Source of the DNA: Rhexocercosporidium sp. MPI-PUGE-AT-0058
Taxonomy: Eukaryota > Ascomycota > Leotiomycetes > Helotiales
Assembly (NCBI GenBank): GCA_020746875.1
Contig: JAGTJL010000027.1
Location: 310,001-374,000, forward strand
Reading direction: 5' to 3'
DNA length: 64,000 nt
The position numbers and the translations under genes are program-made. Of the stretch, positions 1 through 12,189 are shown one piece after another. The notes beneath the pieces are model-generated. The model saw only the letters and a list, made by a program, of their open reading frames with translations, did not search any database and had not been told where the DNA came from. Position 1 is the stretch's first letter; every line of letters begins with the position of its first letter.

Positions 1-2
1 CT

Positions 3-829
3 CACGTCTCCACGGAGATCGGAAGATATGCTGGGAAAATCTTGCAATGGGTACGTTGAGCTCTGCTTTTTATTGTGCAGTGGTGAAGAAGGAGTGCATC
101 GACGTAAAATTTTGGCGGAATGACAAGAATAATGTTTGACTGGATGTTAGGATGTTGTCAACGAGATGTTCGACGAGAATGGAGGTCTCCGAAGCTCTGT
201 CTTCTCCAACGTTCTTGGAGAGGATTTCGTCCGCATTGCATTCGAAGCTGCCCGCAAGGCTGATCCCGCTTGTAAGCTGTACATCAACGACTACAAGTAA
301 GCCACTGTTCCTCCCTCTCTCGGTCGCGCAAGCAAGGACAAGAACGCTGACAAGTTACAGCACGGTCGAGAAAGGGTCCAACTACGGCAAGACAACCGGC
401 ATGATAAAGTACGTTAAGAAGTGGATCGCAGCCGGCGTTCCCATCGACGGCATCGGAGCGCAAGCCCATCTCATGGCCGGCGAAGCCAAGAACGTACCTG
501 CATCATTCGCCGCTCTCTGCGCCGCAGCTCCCGAATGCGCACTCACCGAAATCGATATTGTCAACGCATCTCCCTCCGAGTACGTCCAGACCATCAAAGC
601 CTGCGTCGATATCAAGAACTGTGTCGGTGCTACAGTCTGGGGTGTCCGTGATTCGGATAGTTGGAGAGCGTCAAGCAACCCATTGCTGTTCAACTCCCAG
701 TATCAGACTAAGCCGGCGTATAGCGCACTCGTTGCGACCTTGGGTGCGTTGCCTACAGTTGCGGCCAGTCCGGTTAAGCCTAGGGAGGCGGTGCCTGCTG
801 CTCAGACTCCTGCTGCTGCCCTTCCATGA
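3..829 (+). CDS. GH10 endo-1,4-beta-xylanase, 3' part
   Basis: Glycoside hydrolase family 10 xylanase, a secreted enzyme that cuts the beta-1,4-xylan backbone of plant cell walls. The 5' end, with the signal peptide, lies outside the window. Three exons are readable: 3-50, 151-296 and 361-829, with introns 51-150 (gtacgt...ttag) and 297-360 (gtaagc...acag). Exon 1 ends in GKILQW and exon 2 opens with DVVNE, whose Glu is the family's acid/base. The third exon holds GIGAQAHL and ALTEIDI, whose Glu is the nucleophile, and then [11 protein letters not shown]. The TIM-barrel ends near SALVATL and is followed by a short Pro/Ala tail with no cellulose-binding module. Family assignment is firm; the missing N-terminus prevents a statement on length. 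Confidence 0.93.
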
Positions 830-1014
830 TTTGTTGATGGGAATGGAAAGAGTGATGAGGTGCTTTTCAATGATTGGGCTGTGGTTCATGCTGTACATAG
901 CTATTGGTATCGTTGTTTTGTCTTCGGTGGAGGTTGCTGGTTAGCTGCGTTGTATATAAAAAATTATCCTGCATCATGCACAAGTTACAAAAGACTAAAT
1001 ACAGTAAGTCTCAC

Positions 1015-2626
1015 TTACGACTGCCCTGCTACAAGCCACAAGGTTGATGTAAATCTCTCCCATCGCCTTTTTCCGCAGTTGTACCAACCAGACACACCTG
1101 CATTCACATACTGCCCATAATGGATAAATATCATCTTAGCAGGTGCGAGTTTTCGTGTCGCTAAAGTGTTATAGAATTCATCGGAAGGGTCTTTGTTGCA
1201 GCCGTGATTGTTAACATGAATGTGTTTGAGTGCTGGGAACTGTGAGACTGTGTCGAGAAATGTGCGTTTGAACTATCTGTGTTAGCTTCCGGCCAAGGGT
1301 GGGTTACCTACACAACACTTACATCTCCAGACCAAGTTTCGAAGTCGATATGCAAGTGTTCTAACTGTGGAAGATATTGAAGCAACTCTTCAAGATCTTG
1401 TATGTTCAATCGAGGAGGCGGGCCATCTTCCCACTGAGATGCAACGTTTTCTGTAAATTCAAGAACTCTCAAATTCTCCATTGCCATCAAAATATCCAGG
1501 GGAAAGTTGTCCGTATATGAGTTCATAGAAAGAACCTCCAGTTGGGGCATTTTTCTCAGAAAATGGTGGAGGCGGATCTGATTGCCCCTCCTATTCAAAA
1601 TGCTCGGCCCGCGCCAAACAAATGTTCCAAGGCGTAATTCGCGGAGATTTGGAATCCATCTCGCATCGACAGTCTTGAAGAAATCATCGTGGTTCATACC
1701 TGTGATATCTAGGTGTTCCAACTTCGAGAAGTTCCAACTGGTCTTCACTTCTTCCTTTGTGTGTAACCAGTGATATCCAGTCAGGACCAGACTCTTCAGA
1801 GCAGGCAGTTTCTCTCCAGCGACAAAAGCGGGAAATTTTGGTGCTGCGCCTCCTAGATAGGAAGACACTGTCGCGAGATCGTAATTGAGATTTTCCAAGT
1901 TCTTTGCGCGAAGGATGTAGTCTTTAAATTTGGGATTGTACTCTGAGTCAATTGCATCATGAGCCTCAAATTCATATGGCTGACTTGGGTGCCAGTACCC
2001 AAGAAGTAACGAAGAAACATGTTCAGGAGGTACCAAAGAGGTGAATTTGTGGTAATGACCAGTGCCAGATATCGAAATGGTGACTCCAGGACGCAGTATT
2101 GAGGCAGGAATAGCGTAGAGATTTCTTTCGACCCAATCCTCAGAATGCGCGTGGAAGTACCAGCTAGGAAGTCATTCATCAGTCTAGAACTCGATGTCAT
2201 GTAAAATAGCGAGATCTCATACCTTATAGTTTTCAGTCTAGGCAATGATCCGTGATTTCGCACGACATGATGCCAATTGATCTTGCCGCCAACAGTGGCA
2301 TGCTCAGTGGACCGCTTCACATCTTCTGCGACTCGTTTCCTGACACTTTTGGCTTGAGACCTTCTCGCTCTGATCTGACTATGCGTATGTATCGTGAAGT
2401 TCCTGTACCTGATTGGAGTGGCTAGTTTATTAAATCGCTTGCAAACGAGTCTGAGGATTGGGAGGGTTTTGTACGCAGCGAGTTGCCAATCTTTGATTTG
2501 ATCGTCATCGAGGGCAAGATCGCAAAGTCGCAGCTCTTCGAATATCAAGAGAATAAGTTCGTTGCTCATGCTAAAAAGGGCAGTCGGTGGCCCCGAAGGA
2601 CTCATACCAGTGTCTTTGAGTTCCAT
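1015..2626 (-). CDS. F-box-like protein
   Basis: Predicted three-exon gene: 2626-2223, 2163-1323 and 1272-1015, about 500 aa. Intron 1 (59 bp) begins AG|GTATGA and intron 2 (50 bp) begins GAT|GTAAGT, with a GCTAAC branch site before its acceptor. Both splices keep the frame, and the third exon adds 85 codons beyond the stop reached without splicing. The N-terminus has an F-box-like pattern (SNELILLIFEEL, then LRLVCKRFNKLATPIRYRNF), followed by leucine-rich stretches such as LPALKSLVLTGYHWL, LEHLDITG and LRELRLG. Proteins of this type usually recruit substrates to SCF ubiquitin ligases through the F-box; that role is inferred here. The target is unknown. The start ATG is the first in the frame. 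Confidence 0.72.
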
Positions 2627-2846
2627 GATAAGTATTGGTGATTGATGTGAGGCTTGTTGGAGGGCGGTGAAACCAACCAGGATTATGTAACTTTCATACG
2701 AGCAGCGGCTTACTGAAATAGTCTAGCGCCAGGTGGCGACTCGCTAACGGAATTACCCCCTCTCAGAAGGCTCGCAGTCGAATAAATCAAAAGTTCACTT
2801 GGGTGAAACGAGTGCTTGAAAATTGTTCTATTTTCTAGAGAGGAAT

Positions 2847-4418
2847 CTAAGAATCCCAAACAGGCCCGAAAGCTGGAACTCCTCTCGCTTCCAAACCATA
2901 GACAACTTTCTTCGTCAGCTTCGGATTACTGATGATGAACACAGCCTCCGCTTTCTCTCTACAATACAGATCAAAGGCTATCGCTACTAAATCTGGTCTT
3001 CCATTTTTTCTCGTATCAATTATAATAGCATCACAGTCCACAGCTTTCACCGCATCGCAAATCTCGCTACCGTAAGTCTGCAACGGACTTGGCGTCGACC
3101 AGACGACTCGGCAAGCTGTGCCACGGCTGGGAATGTCTTGAATAACTGCAAGACATGGCCCGATTCCACTACCTGTCGTCACGATGACGACTTTGCGGAA
3201 CAAACGAGCCATGCATAGAACACCGGTGACGGGTACACCTTTCACCCAGTAGTATGGCCTTGGTTTTTGAATCGTTTTCTTGGTCCAGTCGCCTGCGTTA
3301 GATATGAGTACTGAACCCCCCGAACCTGAACGAGCAGGAATACACGCAAAGGAGTGCCACTCTTTGAGAGGTGCGTCTGAGATACGGAGGCCAACAAAAA
3401 GTGGGACAGGTTCCGTAAAGTGCAGCCGTACGGCATGGTTGGACAATTTCTCGGCAGCAATGTGAAGTTTGTGAAGGCGAAGCCAGGGTAATATAGAATG
3501 GAGTGATGATACGAGAAGGAAGTAGAAGGCTGGTTGTCTGACTAGACCTGGCCCAATATCAGGTGTTTGGGCGTGTATGAAGAGTACCAGTTCAGCCCAG
3601 AACATCGCAAGTGAGAACCAACCTCCCCATCGATGGAAGTTTTCGAAAGTGTTGTGAGACGAGAACCGGAAATGAGGATATGCGGTAACGACGATAGAAA
3701 CGAGTAACAACAAAAGGATGTAGGTTGTTGTTATGACAGCTGGGCTTTTCAGAAGCCCTTGATTGACGAATTGGCTTGTAAGGAAGCCGGTGAAGAGTGC
3801 GAACCAAAGTACTGAGGATACAGCGGCACCGCTGTGTACACCCCCATATTCATATACTTTCGCGAGTATCCGGCGTAGGCGAAGTGGTGACGACAATGGA
3901 AATGACCAGCAGATCCTGAATAGTTAGACATGAAGTGTAAGAGGGCATCGGGGGATAATCTACCTGAACATGGCATTTACAATATAATCCTGTCTCGCCA
4001 ACAATGCAATCATTATGTTCGCTGCAGCTGCCGTAGCCAAGTGGCCCAAGAACACTAAGTTGTAGTGTCCATCATATCTCCATAACAGTATCCCCACTCC
4101 CACGATGTTCAAAACAAACACAATGCTAAAGAGTCGTCTGTATACGTTGAGGAATGTGTGTCTGGCATGCCTAAGTGGCCTCGGATGGTGCTTAGGAGGC
4201 AGCGGAGTTAGCTTCTGGTCACCGAAGCTGGAGCAACTTGTGGTTCTTGATTGTGAGGGAGGGTAATCGATCAGATGAGGGAGCTCGGAAGCTAGCGAGG
4301 TATCATGCAAAGCTGCAGAAAGATATATTGGTCTAAGTTGGGTAATGGAACTCATGTTGCTTGTCTGGAAGAGGTGCGCTCGACTTCTTGACATGGGATG
4401 TGGGAATACATATCTCAA
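2847..4418 (-). CDS. tmpA: TmpA-like membrane flavoprotein oxidoreductase
   Basis: Two exons, 4418-3964 and 3915-2847, joined by a 48-bp intron (CAG|GTAGAT...TTCAG) to give 507 aa. An alternative start at 4355 (MSSITQL) gives 486 aa. The N-terminal half has about six hydrophobic segments, for example LFSIVFVLNIVGVGILLW, GAAVSSVLWFALFTGFL and TTTYILLLLLVSIVVTAYP. The C-terminal half resembles a ferredoxin-reductase-type domain, with FTEPVP, then VIVTTGSGIGPCL as nucleotide-binding loop, and ends FGPVWDS. This matches the layout of Aspergillus nidulans TmpA, a membrane flavoprotein needed to make a diffusible conidiation signal. It is divergent from an adenylate-forming enzyme gene at 6460-8483, an arrangement discussed in the findings. 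Orthology is inferred from architecture and context only. Confidence 0.75.
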
Positions 4419-6459
4419 ATAAGATGGGCGAATGGAAAGGAAAGCGGCACGACTCTACCTTTCGATTCAGCATGTCATGACGCGACTGCACATCGGAGAT
4501 CGTGTCTTGAAAGTTGATACCCTAGGCTAACCAGCTGAGTAGATGATGTGAGTTTAGAACTGAGACTAGTTACTTGGCTTGGGGATCTGTCCAAAAATGT
4601 CTTCATTTCGAATCCGTCTTCAGAACCTGGTTCTTCGACATGACCAAAATTTGCTATTGAATCCAATTTTCTCGTGGAAACTCGAAAGGAGGCATAAGCA
4701 TTGCCTGCCTGGGCGGCCCATCGGCCCATCGATTCACAATACTTTGCAGATGATGCATGCAGCTGAGCCATCTGACGAGGCAGTAGTTCACGTAGGTAGA
4801 GAAACGTACATAGATTTTGTTGTTATCGCATTCCCATTGGAAAGTAGTCGGCGAGGTCGGCCATACTCTTCCACCATCCCCACACTTGCCATTCAGAGGG
4901 CAGCAAGAATTGACGATTAACTTCTCGACACCCATTCAGATTCGCACAAAAAGACAAAGTTCAAGACCGCATACGCAAGTTTGCACCACTACATGACTTA
5001 TTTTCGTAGCTACAGAAGAACTAGTGACTCTTTTCGGAGCAATGCCCTTTTCTGACGCCATTATCCCAGACTCATTGGTTTAGGTAAACGATAGGGCGCT
5101 TGAAGTGTGGCTGCACATAATTGCTTTTAGATCTTCCGGCTGCATATTTCTTGCAGCATGCATGTCATTCCACGCCCGACTCTCACTTGTTCGATCCAAG
5201 AATTCCTAGATCCAACTCAACCGCCAGCTGGAATGACCCTCTTGTTACACAGAATTTCAAACCGAACTTCCTAAAATCTGCAACAAAGATTCGAAAAATC
5301 AGTAGTAAATCAAGTGAAAACAAAAGTATGTCCACAGCGAGAGCATATTGCATATTGCATCTAGATGTGATTGGCGCTCTCGTATCTTGGATGTATTAAA
5401 CTATTTACACATGCCAGACCGGCCCGTCTGCAGACGCGCGAACCGGGTAGGTGCTTTTACGAGCCATACCCATTGGGAGGTACTGAAAAGTCACGCTCAT
5501 GTAAGCAACTTGTCAGCGCTCGCCGCCCAGCCATGCAATGATGCAGGCGAATTCCAAAACGATACAACGGCACGACGTCTTCGAGGAAGTAAAGTCTCTA
5601 GGCGATCTCCCTCTCAAATCTTGATGCTAGTAGAAAGTTTTCATGCCACGATATGATGTTGTCTCTCGTTGTGGAACAGAACCAACAACTTGGTTTTAAT
5701 TAGTCTGAAAGTCGTTCAAAGTTGCAAGATCTTTCTGGATAGTTGTGGCACAAATCTAGAAGTAAAATGAATACATTTGCTTTTTTTCTGAAAACGTTAG
5801 AGCATGGCATCCGGTAGGTGGCAGACCGTGGGACGACAACGGATCTAGCTGAGGAAGATACGCACTTGACTGTGATTGGAAGAACGTCAGAATCATGAAC
5901 TCAAAACATGCATCATGTACGAGTATAGCACAAGCGTCCTCTAAGTGCTGGGCGACGAGCGAGCAAGTGGCTAGCGTATGACTTGGCCACAACCTACGGA
6001 GATAAGCACATATTCTTAGTACAGCAGCAACAAACGAAAAGATAGCTGAAAGAAGATAGCGATAGAAGATCTCCAACCCGTCACAAATCGGGGTGCATGA
6101 TTTCGGAGGAAATTGAAATTGCACCTAAGTCTGATGTGGCACGGGTACAGTATTTGGAATTCCCACGGCCGCGACACGCGAGAGATTCCAAATAGTCCGC
6201 GGCCAACAATTAGAAACACGAAACATGTCAATGTAAGACTAGGTCGACCTAGCGAATAAGCATTATGGATTCATAGCTTTGTAACAACGGATTTTGATTA
6301 TAGTAAGATAGTCTCTCGTCTTTTTCGGGATGGATGGAATTTGCTCACGTTAATTATATTTGACCCTGCGTGACTTCGCACTTAACGACATTTAAATTTC
6401 GTCACTTTTGAATCTTTACTTTTATCCCTCGAGGCTCAGAGAAAAGCGTAGTGAGAATT
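4419..6459. other. Divergent intergenic region
   Basis: About 2 kb between the two divergent genes. Only short overlapping ORFs on both strands are present, none with a recognisable domain. It must contain both promoters; I could not pick out a specific regulatory site. Confidence 0.5.
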
Positions 6460-8483
6460 ATGGATCTTGTTTCGTGGACTTTCGAAAATTTACGGACGGA
6501 TGAGAATAAACCCGTAAGTATCACTTGACGGAAAGCCGAGCAACAAACTCATATACATCACTTAGCTGTACATCGACCCCAGCAACCCTTCACGTTCTCT
6601 TTCCTTCGCCCAAACACGAAACCGCGTAAGGCAATTGATAGCAGGCTTCAGTGCTCATGGCATCGAGCAAAATACCTGCATCTGTGTCGTCAGTCTGAAC
6701 GATGTAAATACTTTCTACTTAAACTTCCACTCTCCTCCTATGAAACCACACTAACAAACAAACCTTAGGTCAACTACACATCCCTCTACCTCTCAATAGT
6801 CGGTTCCAACTTCCGCTTCACAGGCGCAAACCCTGGCTATACAGCCCGCGAACTCTCTCACCACCTGCGCATCACAGAAGCCCGCTACATCCTCACATCC
6901 CTTAAATCTCTCTCCGTCTCCCTATCTGCAGCAGAAGAATGCAACATCCCTCCCAGCAACATCTTCGTTCTCAATTTCGCAGGTGAGGACATACCACTCA
7001 CGCAGCAAAGCTGGGAGAAGCTGTTATGTCATGGCACGATGGATTGGGTGAGAGGTGGCGGAGAGGCGAGAGAAGCGGCATACGTGAGTACTAGTGGCAC
7101 ATCTGGTCTCCCGAAAGCCGCTGTCATTGGCCATGGGTACTTGATATCGCAGGGAGAGGTTGTGGAGGACTTGCTTCGGAAAAAAGAAGGGAAGCTTCAG
7201 GAAGGGGCTGAGGGTGAGATCAAGAGTCTCATTGCCCTCCCGCCCTTCCACGTCTTCACCATGCCACTCCAACATGCCGTTCCTTTACGTACGGGAATTC
7301 CAGCGTACATTATGCCGCGATTCGAAGAGGCTGCCTTTGTAGGAGCTATCGAAAGGTTTGGCATCACGCATACGATCGTCGTGCCACCTATCATGATGAC
7401 GTTGTCAAAACACGACAGAGGCGAGTTGAACAGTTTGAGGACAGTGTTTGTAGGTGGTTCGTGTGCGAGCGAGGGAATGCAAATGCAATTGCATGGAGCA
7501 ATGAGCGACGAGGCAAGAATCGTGCAAGTTTATGGGATGACGGAGACAGGCTGGGCGACCTGCTGGGCGAAGAAGGAAAACGATGGAAGTGGCAGCGTTG
7601 GGCAAGCCATTGATGGGACGACATTGAGGTGTGTGATTTACGCTAGCGTTGATCCCAGGCCTATCTTCATTGTAGTGATTGACTGATCGAATTTTCTAGG
7701 CTTGTGGATATATCCGGTAATGTGGTACAGAAAGATGGGGTAACAGGAGAAATCCAAATCCACAACCCGCACGCCATGAAAGGATATCTAAACAATGCAC
7801 ACGCAACAGCAGAAGCTCGAACTTCTGATGGCTGGATCCGCACTGGCGATGTTGGGTACATTCAAGACGGAAACTGGTACGTGATCGACAGGGCCAAAGA
7901 CCTAATCAAAGTGCGTGGATGGCAAGTCAGCCCCGCCGAGATCGAAGCAGTGCTGCTCGAGCATCCCCTCATTGAAGATGCAGGTGTGATCGCATCGTCA
8001 AAAAATGACGAATGTGGAGAGGTGCCGCTGGCGTTTGTCGTAAGGAGAGCGAATGAAGCTATCGACGAGAATGCCGTGAAAGAATTCCTCGGAACGAGAT
8101 TAGCAAAATATAAGAATGTCGATGAAGTCGAGTTCGTTGATGCCATTCCGAGAAACCCTACAGGGAAGATCTTGCGAAGGGTTCTGAGAGATGGAAGAGC
8201 CGAAAGAGAGAGGACAAAAGACCAGGTTGCTGCGGTGAAGTACAGGACTGCGCTAATGGAACTGGATGCATATCAGCGGTCGAGGGACTCAGGAAGCGGA
8301 AGCAGAACGTTGATGGGAGGGAAAGCAGGGAGCGCTGTGAGCGAGGTGGAGGCTGTCGAAGTTCCAGTCAATAATGGGCGGAAGAGAAAGTATTGCCCTG
8401 CCTCGAAATTCATGCACTGGCGGAAATTGAGGTGTGCGTCGAGGAGTAGAAATAGCATAACAACTGAGGCGACACCACAGTAA
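6460..8483 (+). CDS. 4-coumarate-CoA-ligase-like adenylate-forming enzyme
   Basis: Four exons, 6460-6513, 6566-6703, 6769-7628 and 7700-8483, giving 611 aa; all three introns have GT-AG borders and keep the frame. The core motifs of the ANL superfamily are in order: the phosphate-binding STSGTSGLPKAAVIGH (exon 3), the VYGMTETG motif, the hinge region DRAKDLIKVRGWQVSPAEIE, and PRNPTGKILRR with the catalytic Lys. These enzymes activate a carboxylic acid as an acyl-adenylate and usually transfer it to CoA. There is no carrier-protein domain and no C-terminal peroxisomal SKL-type signal. Together with the divergent tmpA-like gene it is a candidate afeA counterpart. The substrate cannot be read from the sequence. 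The last ~70 residues are low-complexity and poorly conserved. Confidence 0.88.
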
Positions 8484-8712
8484 TGAATAATTGAATACCA
8501 ATGCGAAGTTTTCTCTGAAAAAGTTATGACTTATAAGAATATGTCACTCGGCCTGCTAGAACCCAAGCAAAAGGCTTAAGAGGAATGAAAGGCTAAGGTC
8601 ACTAGACCAAGAATTCCAGGGAGCGAGAAGCACGATGACTAAAGGGAAATTTGAGCAAACTTCAAAAAATCAGCTCCTAGTGTCAAATGCCGTGGTATCA
8701 AGCACCTCTAGT

Positions 8713-11700
8713 CTATCCCAAAATGCCTTTCCCCAATGCTCCCAAACTCATCTCATACCTGCCAGGACTGTGATCAAGAAGCATACTCCCACCAAATCTC
8801 ACTTCGCCAAACCTCTTCTCCACATCCTTCACATATTTCAACACACTCCTTGCTGCAGGCCTACCGAGTCCCCTAGCTTCACCCTCCTCTTCAGCAACAA
8901 ATGCATCGCGCTGAAGGACTGGCATAGTCTCCACAACAAACACTTCCCCAGGAGGAAGTAGTTTCGCTGAAAGCATAGAAGCACGCAGGGCCTTCAATGC
9001 CGAGTATGCCCATTGATCATCCTCCTCGGTATTCATTCCTGGGGGGCGGTTCGCGTACCACTTCTCCATGAATGTTCCCGTGATGCCTTGCCAGACTCGT
9101 TTCCTGACTTCTCCCTTGGCGCCAGAATCGTCGGTTTTGAATGCTAGGGCTACAGCCTGGAGATCGTGAAGGATGCCAAGTGAGAGGTATGGAACAAGAT
9201 CTTGACCATTGACGATTGTCGTGATCAAGCCTCGAGTGGCAAGGCGTAGTGAAGGCGACACGGTTGCTGGTGGACCATAAGCGTAGACATGAACTGGACG
9301 CCCGGCTGGTAGGCGAATCCTCGTTGGTGCAGTACTTTTTTCGCCTTGTGATGATGTGAGAAGCAATTCAGGTGATGCCAAATCAGATGCTGTGAAAAAA
9401 GCTGTTGATAACGGATCTGCTGACGGTTCAGATATTAGAATGGCAAGTAATGCTGTTACGCCACCACCAAGAGAATGCCCACACATCACTAGACCATAAT
9501 CTGGGAATTCTTCCAAAGCTGCTGCGATTGTAGCCATTACCCGTCCACCACCACCATCTAGAAGCCGGCGAGCTGAAGCATGTATCCCTTTGTGGACTTT
9601 GTAGGCTTTGCCTCGGTAGGCAAGCTCATCATAATCGCATGTCATATCTGTCAGGACATCTTCAAAGCCAAGTGTACCACGGCAGGTAAGTACGACAGCC
9701 CTAGACTCGTGGTCTAGAGACACGAAATGTACCATCGGGACACCAGTGTTTGTGTTCCCCGTTGCATCCGTGCCACCCTGCGGATCAACAAATGATGACA
9801 AGAGAATGGTTGACGGTGGCAGTTGGGTGTGTGTCGAAAAAGAATGATGCTCGTGGTGATGGGATGTCTCGATCTCCTTGGCCGTTGGGCCTTTGGACGT
9901 AACGATCCCCATCACTCGAAGAAAGCTGGCACCATATGATGCGGAAGCAAATCGGACAAATCGCATGATGTTCCGAACAATATGATGCTGTGGAAATAAT
10001 CCGTCAATAAATCCCGTACGCGTGAGAGCTTCAATAGTTTCCGAGTTCTCAAATGCGCTACGCCGTGGCTGATTCGCAATAACAAGCGACATAGCTGAGT
10101 TGTTTGTTTTGAGAGTGTAAATACTCGGAACAACACTCTTTGACCTCCTATGGTGAATTGCTGGAGAAGCGGGCTGCTTAACAATGTTTTTCTCGGATCT
10201 CGCTCGGACTAGGTTGCTCTGAGCTCTAAGATGGGTTCTGAAAGCTGTTGGTGATCCAGGTCGAGTCTCGGCTGAATGTATCGAATAGGTGTCGGTCTGA
10301 GACACAATCGAATCTCGTCGTCTTTCATGGACCGAGTAGTAGCTTGCTCTTGACGGGCTTCTCTGCAGGTCAGCTGGCTGCATGAGTCCAAGATCTCGAG
10401 AAGAAAAGTAGTTTGGATTTCCTCGTTGAGGTGGCCGCGGCGCCTCTCTTACAGGGACGATGCTAGAATTTCTTTGAGGGATTGGAAGTTGTGACTTTGT
10501 CGTTGCTGATGGTCCCAAGCCTCCCCATGCCGGCTTTGGCGCTGGTGTTCTGGAGGCTGGAGGGTCAGATGCACTATCCTTATTCCAAATACTCGAGAGT
10601 GTTGTGCCAGAACCTTTTTTGAGGGCATTCCGGAACGATCCCTTCTTTTCGCTAGGTTTCACCTGTGGCCCAGCAGGCTTTGGCTTCTTCGAAGGTGGAG
10701 GTTTCGTTGCCACTTTCTTTGGAGGAGGCACATCTGAGATGGATGATGCAGAGCTCATTGGCTTTCGAATTCGTTTCTGGTTGGCAACTTGGTCCGAGGC
10801 TTTGGAAACAGGTATTGAGGAGAAGCCCAGGGATATCTCGTCACTTGGCGTAAGTATCCCAGAAGGACTATTTGTGTTTGTGCTGTCCGTTGACACTTTT
10901 CTTCGAGTATCCTTTCTTGGAGGCGGTGGAGGTACTTCAGGAGAGGAGGGCGGTGACATTACAGTGGGATGGTTTTCGATGCTTTTGGTACTGTCGATCT
11001 GTCTATCGTCATCGCTGTCTTCCACGGCATTCTCAATCTCAAACTCCCCTCCTGATTCGACATTGGTTCCTCGTAATCTATTGCGAACAATCCGATAGAC
11101 AACCCTGTACCTCGGAATCAAAAGGCCAGCCCTTTGCTCAGTCGTTAACACCTCGCCATTCAGATCCACCTCACCAGTGTGATGAGCATTTTCCTCGACA
11201 ATTTCAACACCAGGCGGTGGCAACAGATCCGGGGGCTGAGTGCCAGTGATTTCGACTGTGATAGTCTTGGTAGTTGTAGTTTCTGTCGTAATTGTAACTG
11301 AAGCATCAGCTGGTAATGACTTCATGATACTTTGCCTGAGACTGATCTCTGGCATATCATCCTCGGATTCGTCCTGGAGTTTTCCCTCTCGCTCAATGGT
11401 CTGCACAAGTTGATCACCACCAGGGGTAACGAAAGACATCGAGTCGGCTCTAGTCAAGCGCCTTTCGGCATTTGAATCATCTTTCCTAATGACATCGGCC
11501 CTCCTTCCATCATCCAGAACCACCACATCCCAGATAACCACATCTCCACTACCCTCGGCATCCGTGATTTTCTTACACCATTTCTGCAGTAGGGCCAGTC
11601 CGCAAATACCTAGCAACAGATCCGCGACACCAACTTTCTCTCCTTCTTGTCCAGTCGCTGGGTTCTGAAATTCACGCCGGATAAGTGTGACAATACTTGC

Positions 11701-12189
11701 AATCGCCCTACTCGAGTCTGTGCTACCCAATACACTGTCCAGTGTAGCCAAAAGTTGCTGGGACAAATCCCCCGCTCCATGTAGCGCTGCGGACGAGAAG
11801 TAGAAGCCAGTTGAGGCGGCGAAAGATATGTTCGTGATCGTGGAGTGTAGCGTTCCGATGCTTCGTTCCAGTATCCCATCCGCCTCAGCCTTCCCTAACT
11901 CTCCTGTACTCCGCAGAGATACATCCCGTCCTGCCTGGTGTAGTATGCCTTCAATCACTGCCCTACTTAATTCCAGCCCGGTCAAAGTCGTCACTCGGGC
12001 GCCGTCGAGAGCAAGTCCGCCGATGAAGGTGCCGAGGCGTAGGTAAAGAGAACTGGATCTTGTTACCAGACTCACGACGTTAGCGATGGATGCCGGGAGG
12101 AGGGTTGATGATTCGACTGCTGGTGCTGGAGTAAATGCGGTTTGTAACTCTCGGTCTCGCCCCTTGCTCTCGTCTTCATCCTGCTCCAT
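8713..12189 (-). CDS. Class-3 lipase, sn1-diacylglycerol-lipase-like
   Basis: An uninterrupted 1158-codon frame. The C-terminal third carries the lipase_3 fold: an oxyanion region VVLTCRGTLGFEDVLTDM, the nucleophile elbow MCGHSLGGGVTALL (Ser near residue 905), and NGQDLVPYLSLG with a likely catalytic Asp. This pattern matches neutral-lipid and sn1-specific diacylglycerol lipases. The N-terminal 250 residues contain moderately hydrophobic stretches that could bind membranes (for example IASIVTLIRREF, LLLGICGLALLQKW). The middle is a long Ser/Pro/Lys-rich disordered region with poly-Pro (PEVPPPPPRKD) and many potential phosphorylation sites. Its 3' end faces the 3' end of the acyl-ligase gene, about 230 bp away. 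Start chosen at the first ATG, MEQDEDE. Confidence 0.88.
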   Translation of the reverse strand: MEQDEDESKGRDRELQTAFTPAPAVESSTLLPASIANVVSLVTRSSSLYLRLGTFIGGLALDGARVTTLTGLELSRAVIEGILHQAGRDVSLRSTGELGKAEADGILERSIGTLHSTITNISFAASTGFYFSSAALHGAGDLSQQLLATLDSVLGSTDSSRAIASIVTLIRREFQNPATGQEGEKVGVADLLLGICGLALLQKWCKKITDAEGSGDVVIWDVVVLDDGRRADVIRKDDSNAERRLTRADSMSFVTPGGDQLVQTIEREGKLQDESEDDMPEISLRQSIMKSLPADASVTITTETTTTKTITVEITGTQPPDLLPPPGVEIVEENAHHTGEVDLNGEVLTTEQRAGLLIPRYRVVYRIVRNRLRGTNVESGGEFEIENAVEDSDDDRQIDSTKSIENHPTVMSPPSSPEVPPPPPRKDTRRKVSTDSTNTNSPSGILTPSDEISLGFSSIPVSKASDQVANQKRIRKPMSSASSISDVPPPKKVATKPPPSKKPKPAGPQVKPSEKKGSFRNALKKGSGTTLSSIWNKDSASDPPASRTPAPKPAWGGLGPSATTKSQLPIPQRNSSIVPVREAPRPPQRGNPNYFSSRDLGLMQPADLQRSPSRASYYSVHERRRDSIVSQTDTYSIHSAETRPGSPTAFRTHLRAQSNLVRARSEKNIVKQPASPAIHHRRSKSVVPSIYTLKTNNSAMSLVIANQPRRSAFENSETIEALTRTGFIDGLFPQHHIVRNIMRFVRFASASYGASFLRVMGIVTSKGPTAKEIETSHHHEHHSFSTHTQLPPSTILLSSFVDPQGGTDATGNTNTGVPMVHFVSLDHESRAVVLTCRGTLGFEDVLTDMTCDYDELAYRGKAYKVHKGIHASARRLLDGGGGRVMATIAAALEEFPDYGLVMCGHSLGGGVTALLAILISEPSADPLSTAFFTASDLASPELLLTSSQGEKSTAPTRIRLPAGRPVHVYAYGPPATVSPSLRLATRGLITTIVNGQDLVPYLSLGILHDLQAVALAFKTDDSGAKGEVRKRVWQGITGTFMEKWYANRPPGMNTEEDDQWAYSALKALRASMLSAKLLPPGEVFVVETMPVLQRDAFVAEEEGEARGLGRPAARSVLKYVKDVEKRFGEVRFGGSMLLDHSPGRYEMSLGALGKGILG

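Noticed and set aside
10604..11098. 164-codon ORF on the plus strand inside the lipase gene
   Set aside because: Antisense shadow of the low-complexity middle of the lipase; its Gly/Phe-rich content follows from the opposite strand.
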